A stretch of 7,420 bases of DNA. It comes from Candidatus Altarchaeota archaeon (lineage in GTDB: Archaea > Altiarchaeota > Altiarchaeia > IMC4 > SCGC-AAA252-I15). Numbering within the stretch: the first letter of the stretch is position 1; every line of letters starts with the position of its first letter. Made by a program: the position numbers and the translations under genes. Positions 5,091-7,420 of this stretch are shown piece after piece. The notes below the pieces were generated by a model. The model ran no database searches and was not told the DNA's origin. It saw only the letters and a program-made list of their open reading frames with translations. The DNA is taken from positions 1 through 7,420 of the forward strand of contig JAHIYG010000234.1 in the NCBI GenBank assembly GCA_018815265.1. The letters run 5' to 3'.

Positions 5091-5110
5091 AACCCATATC
5101 TGGGCTTTTT
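5088..5110. repeat. Inverted repeat abutting the psmA TATA box
   Basis: AAAAACCCA (5088-5096) and TGGG-C-TTTTT (5101-5110) pair around the four-base loop TATC with one unpaired C. It resembles the dyad before rpl37ae in arm composition, loop length and position next to the TATA box. If starts lie near 5060 (minus) and 5112 (plus), it is not transcribed from either promoter, so a protein-binding dyad is more likely than an RNA hairpin. Confidence 0.5.
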
Positions 5111-5134
5111 AATTTGTATTTCCCAGGATTGTTT

Positions 5135-6049
5135 GTGGTCCATCACATAAGAAGGGAATCTGGAGAGAATAGGCGGCTTTCTGAGTTGATGGGTTTGGCT
5201 CCAACCCAAGCACGGGATGCGGCTGAAGCCTCTGTTGAAAGAATCAGGGAAAGATTCGACATAGGTTACTTTTCTAAATTAGCTGGTGTTTCTGTTGGTA
5301 GGGAGCCTGAGAAGGCAGTATCTTTGTCTTGTGAGGTGAGGGATGCTACATTGGAAGTCATAAAATCATTTGAGAGACTGGGCTATGATGTGGGGGCACT
5401 AGGCAGAGGATATCAGCGTGATTTGGGTTATGGGAAAAGATTCACTGATGCAGTGGAAATTGGGGGGGATTCAACGCCCCAGGACATAGTGGATACGGTG
5501 TCTTCAAAAACCAAGGTTGTGTGGGGTAGTCTGAGGAAGGAGGTTGGTTTGCAGGCTCAAGCCCGAGCTGCACAGGATAAAAAACCTATCTTGGCTGAGG
5601 ACGTTGAAAAACGTGTTTTTGCTGAGTTGGTGAAGGTTTGGGCTAAGCGGCCTGATGAGATTCTGTTGGGTGGCAGGGTCGAAGATTTACGTTCAAGCAT
5701 AGGTCTTAGGACGCTTGCTGCGTTGGAGGAGAGATTCATCAGGCAGGACAGGCGTGGTTCGGAGTCTGCAATGCATTCAGCATATTTTTGGGCTGAACGC
5801 GCATATTGGCTGACAAAGCATTCAATAGCCAAACTCATGAACCTGCCTGAATATGCCGGCGTCTCAGGCGAGCTTTTAGGTTTGGGTAGGGACTATGAGG
5901 AACGGCTTGGCGGCCAGGGTCTTGCCAGGAACCTACCGACTGAAATGACTGTTGGCGACGCTGGCTGGGACGTCATAGCCCCGGCATTGGATGTCACGAG
6001 AAAAACATGGGCTCAAATTAAAAAACTGACTGACGCCTCAGAAAGATAA
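5135..6049 (+). CDS. Uncharacterised soluble protein with internal duplication, divergent from psmA
   Basis: I do not recognise this 304-residue protein. It has no signal peptide, membrane segment or cysteine motif, and looks largely helical and charged. Two halves resemble each other at a near-constant offset of 160-163 residues (numbering from the GTG): E-R-F at 39-41 and 199-201; L-G-R-G-Y-Q-R-D-L-G at 89-98 and L-G-R-D-Y-E-E-R-L-G at 250-259; G-D at 111-112 and 274-275; Trp130 and Trp292, each followed by a basic helix end (W-G-S-L-R-K, W-A-Q-I-K-K). It is thus probably a two-module protein. The frame opens at a TTG at 5114, which fits a leaderless start from the shared TATA box. The GTG at 5135 with AGGA six bases upstream is preferred, since a TTG leaderless start is rare. 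Coding bias resembles the neighbours. It overlaps the converging gene by 12 nt. Function unknown. Confidence 0.8.
   Translation: MVHHIRRESGENRRLSELMGLAPTQARDAAEASVERIRERFDIGYFSKLAGVSVGREPEKAVSLSCEVRDATLEVIKSFERLGYDVGALGRGYQRDLGYGKRFTDAVEIGGDSTPQDIVDTVSSKTKVVWGSLRKEVGLQAQARAAQDKKPILAEDVEKRVFAELVKVWAKRPDEILLGGRVEDLRSSIGLRTLAALEERFIRQDRRGSESAMHSAYFWAERAYWLTKHSIAKLMNLPEYAGVSGELLGLGRDYEERLGGQGLARNLPTEMTVGDAGWDVIAPALDVTRKTWAQIKKLTDASER
6020..6025 (-). terminator. Oligo-T tract after the Trx-CcdA gene
   Basis: Six T on the minus strand, 13 bases past the TGA at 6040-6038, with a further T5 at 6005-6001. These are plausible archaeal U-rich stop signals, located inside the end of the converging gene. 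Confidence 0.35.
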
Positions 6050-7375
6050 CAGTTGTGGCTTCGCAAGCATTATTGCCCCGAATACCACCATCAGTAGTCC
6101 GCCTGCAAGCTTTAGTATCTTCCCCTGATCCTCTGTTATGCGGTCTGACTTGAAGTAGTATATGAAGTTTACAAGTATTGCAAGCAGCGGCGTCACATAT
6201 ATCAGGGAATATAAGCCCGTGTAAAACACATGCATCCACCCTATGTTTTGGCTGTATGTCTGAAACAACGTGGTCATATAGACGAGGGGCAGTATCGCGG
6301 TGCATCCCAATTCTACGAGATTCACGAAGAATGCAAGCGCGGTCGTCGCAAAAAGCGCAGTAACCAGCGCCCCCCGACCTTCTGCCTTGTCGACGTCTCT
6401 CACGACTTTACTTGCCTTTTTTGTGATTTCCATCTGATGCTTTGACGAGAGAGTCAATGATATGCCCTTTTTGAAGTAGAAGTAATCTTTGAGGTTAATG
6501 CATCCAGCAATCAATATGCCTGTCCCCAGGACTTTGAGTATTGTGTCTCCATATTGTGTGAAAATCCACGACCCGACTGTCATCAGGGACATTATGAATA
6601 TGAAATACATCACAGCCGACGCCAAAATGAACACTCCACCTATCAGGCTCATCTTTTTCTTGCTTTTTGTGTGTGTCAGAAGAGACAGCAGAATTACCAG
6701 CACTGTGAATGCGCAGGGGTTGAAGCCGTCGGCAAACGATATGATTGCGACAAAAACTGGGAACGGGAAATATTGTGCGAATTCCCTGATGTGTTGTTCG
6801 GGAGTTAATGCAATGAATGCGAATACGGAAACCAAAAATACTGTCACGAAACCTGCAGCCCAGAATCTTTTACTGAATCTCTTGCCTATTATCGGGTGGA
6901 GTAACAGATAGATTACTGGAAACAGGAATATGTTCCACTGCGGATATGCTTCATGCGGTAGGGCGGGCGGTTCAGTGCATTGGCTTTTGTTCAAACCAAG
7001 TTGTTCAATGACTGCGTCATTTATTTGATTCTGGTATCCTATGTATGCTTTTAAGCTGGGGTCATATTCCAACTCTCCGCGGGCTTTTGAATAGCCTACG
7101 AAGGCTTTGTTCCCTATGTAGAACCTCGGCACACCCGTGGCAGTAGTATTGTATATTTTCGCCAGTTCCTGCACCACCTGGGTTTCAACTGATACATCAA
7201 TCCAACGTATGGTCAGGTTCTCGTATGTGTCGTTTAAGTATTTAACAAAAGACTTCATTTCGCTGCAGTGCGGGCATGTTGTTGAAAACACAAAATAAGC
7301 ATCGCAAGATTCAGCATATGCACTGCCTGATACTAGCAAGACAAGGAATGCAGCCGTAAAATATTTTGAATCCAT
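6038..7375 (-). CDS. Exported thioredoxin domain fused to a CcdA/DsbD-like membrane electron carrier
   Basis: The 445-residue protein starts with a signal peptide (FTAAFLVLLVSGSAYA, cleavage after about residue 21). A thioredoxin-fold domain (about 24-125) follows, with active site C-P-H-C (Cys34, Cys37) and cis-proline loop T-G-V-P-R-F (Pro83). About eight membrane segments then span residues 147-437. Two membrane cysteines lie in CcdA-like contexts: D-G-F-N-P-C-A-F-T-V-L (Cys221) and V-E-L-G-C-T-A-I-L-P-L (Cys358), the pair that carries electrons across the membrane in DsbD/CcdA proteins. It probably passes cytoplasmic thioredoxin reducing power to its outer thioredoxin domain for disulfide reduction or isomerisation outside the cell. 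Order differs from DsbD, where the thioredoxin domain is C-terminal. N-x-T/S sites (N53, N76, N129) lie in the outer part. No Shine-Dalgarno site; TTTTTTTAA about 30 bases upstream suggests a leaderless mRNA. Confidence 0.9.
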   Translation of the reverse strand: MDSKYFTAAFLVLLVSGSAYAESCDAYFVFSTTCPHCSEMKSFVKYLNDTYENLTIRWIDVSVETQVVQELAKIYNTTATGVPRFYIGNKAFVGYSKARGELEYDPSLKAYIGYQNQINDAVIEQLGLNKSQCTEPPALPHEAYPQWNIFLFPVIYLLLHPIIGKRFSKRFWAAGFVTVFLVSVFAFIALTPEQHIREFAQYFPFPVFVAIISFADGFNPCAFTVLVILLSLLTHTKSKKKMSLIGGVFILASAVMYFIFIMSLMTVGSWIFTQYGDTILKVLGTGILIAGCINLKDYFYFKKGISLTLSSKHQMEITKKASKVVRDVDKAEGRGALVTALFATTALAFFVNLVELGCTAILPLVYMTTLFQTYSQNIGWMHVFYTGLYSLIYVTPLLAILVNFIYYFKSDRITEDQGKILKLAGGLLMVVFGAIMLAKPQLLSF

Positions 7376-7399
7376 AATGTAGAGGAATGATAGACGTCA

Positions 7400-7410
7400 G
7401 AGTTAAAAAA
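7400..7410 (-). promoter_or_regulatory. Possible TATA element for the Trx-CcdA gene
   Basis: The minus strand reads TTTTTTTAACT, centred about 30 bases before the ATG at 7375, right for a leaderless transcript. The element is a poor match to the consensus and the window ends soon after, so upstream context is missing. Confidence 0.3.
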
Positions 7411-7420
7411 ATGAAAATAA

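Noticed and set aside
5461..5470. G7 run in the unknown gene as a phase-variation tract
   Set aside because: Seven G in an intact frame (Gly-Gly codons) is short, and nothing else suggests phase variation.
6489..6911. Plus-strand frame opposite the Trx-CcdA gene
   Set aside because: Antisense to membrane segments of a well-supported gene; no recognisable protein.
1..7420. tRNA, rRNA, CRISPR array, insertion sequence
   Set aside because: No cloverleaf-like segment, no rRNA-like stretch, no regularly spaced direct repeats and no transposase or terminal repeats were seen on reading both strands.

Overview
The window comes from an archaeon. Its core is the conserved archaeal exosome 'superoperon' on the minus strand: proteasome alpha subunit, SBDS, Rrp4, Rrp41, Rrp42, then ribosomal protein L37Ae, RNA polymerase subunit P and the KEOPS subunit Pcc1. 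Archaeal-type TATA boxes, anti-16S Shine-Dalgarno sites of the GGAGGTG type and oligo-T stop signals agree with this. A DPANN-type lineage is possible, from the compact spacing and the Trx-CcdA fusion, but the sequence alone does not settle it.

Layout, left to right. Positions 1-660 form an AT-rich accessory block. On the minus strand a HicB-like antitoxin overlaps (ATGA) the first codons of a protein resembling DUF3800 that runs off the window. On the plus strand is a small membrane-anchored, pseudopilin-like protein whose start looks frameshifted. Positions 669-1303 (minus) hold rpl37ae-rpoP-pcc1 packed with 0-2 nt gaps; rpoP is a 50-residue gene that is easily missed. A perfect 11-bp inverted repeat at 1333-1358 separates this set from the exosome genes. 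Positions 1364-5039 (minus) hold psmA-SBDS-rrp4-rrp41-rrp42, mostly overlapping or a few bases apart and mostly with good Shine-Dalgarno sites.

Upstream of psmA, where many archaea have RNase P protein genes and rpl15e, there is a divergent plus-strand gene (about 5135-6049) for a soluble protein of unknown function. It appears to consist of two diverged copies of a module of about 100 residues. It ends tail-to-tail, with a 12-nt overlap, against a minus-strand gene (6038-7375) for an exported thioredoxin domain fused to a CcdA/DsbD-like membrane electron carrier.

The core genes join transcription (RpoP), ribosome assembly (L37Ae, SBDS), tRNA t6A modification (Pcc1), RNA decay (Rrp4/41/42) and protein turnover (PsmA). 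The most interesting signals are: a similar A/T-flanked G/C dyad abutting the TATA boxes of both psmA and rpl37ae; the duplicated unknown protein beside psmA; an RG-rich insert in Rrp4; and the HicB/DUF3800-like pair without HicA.
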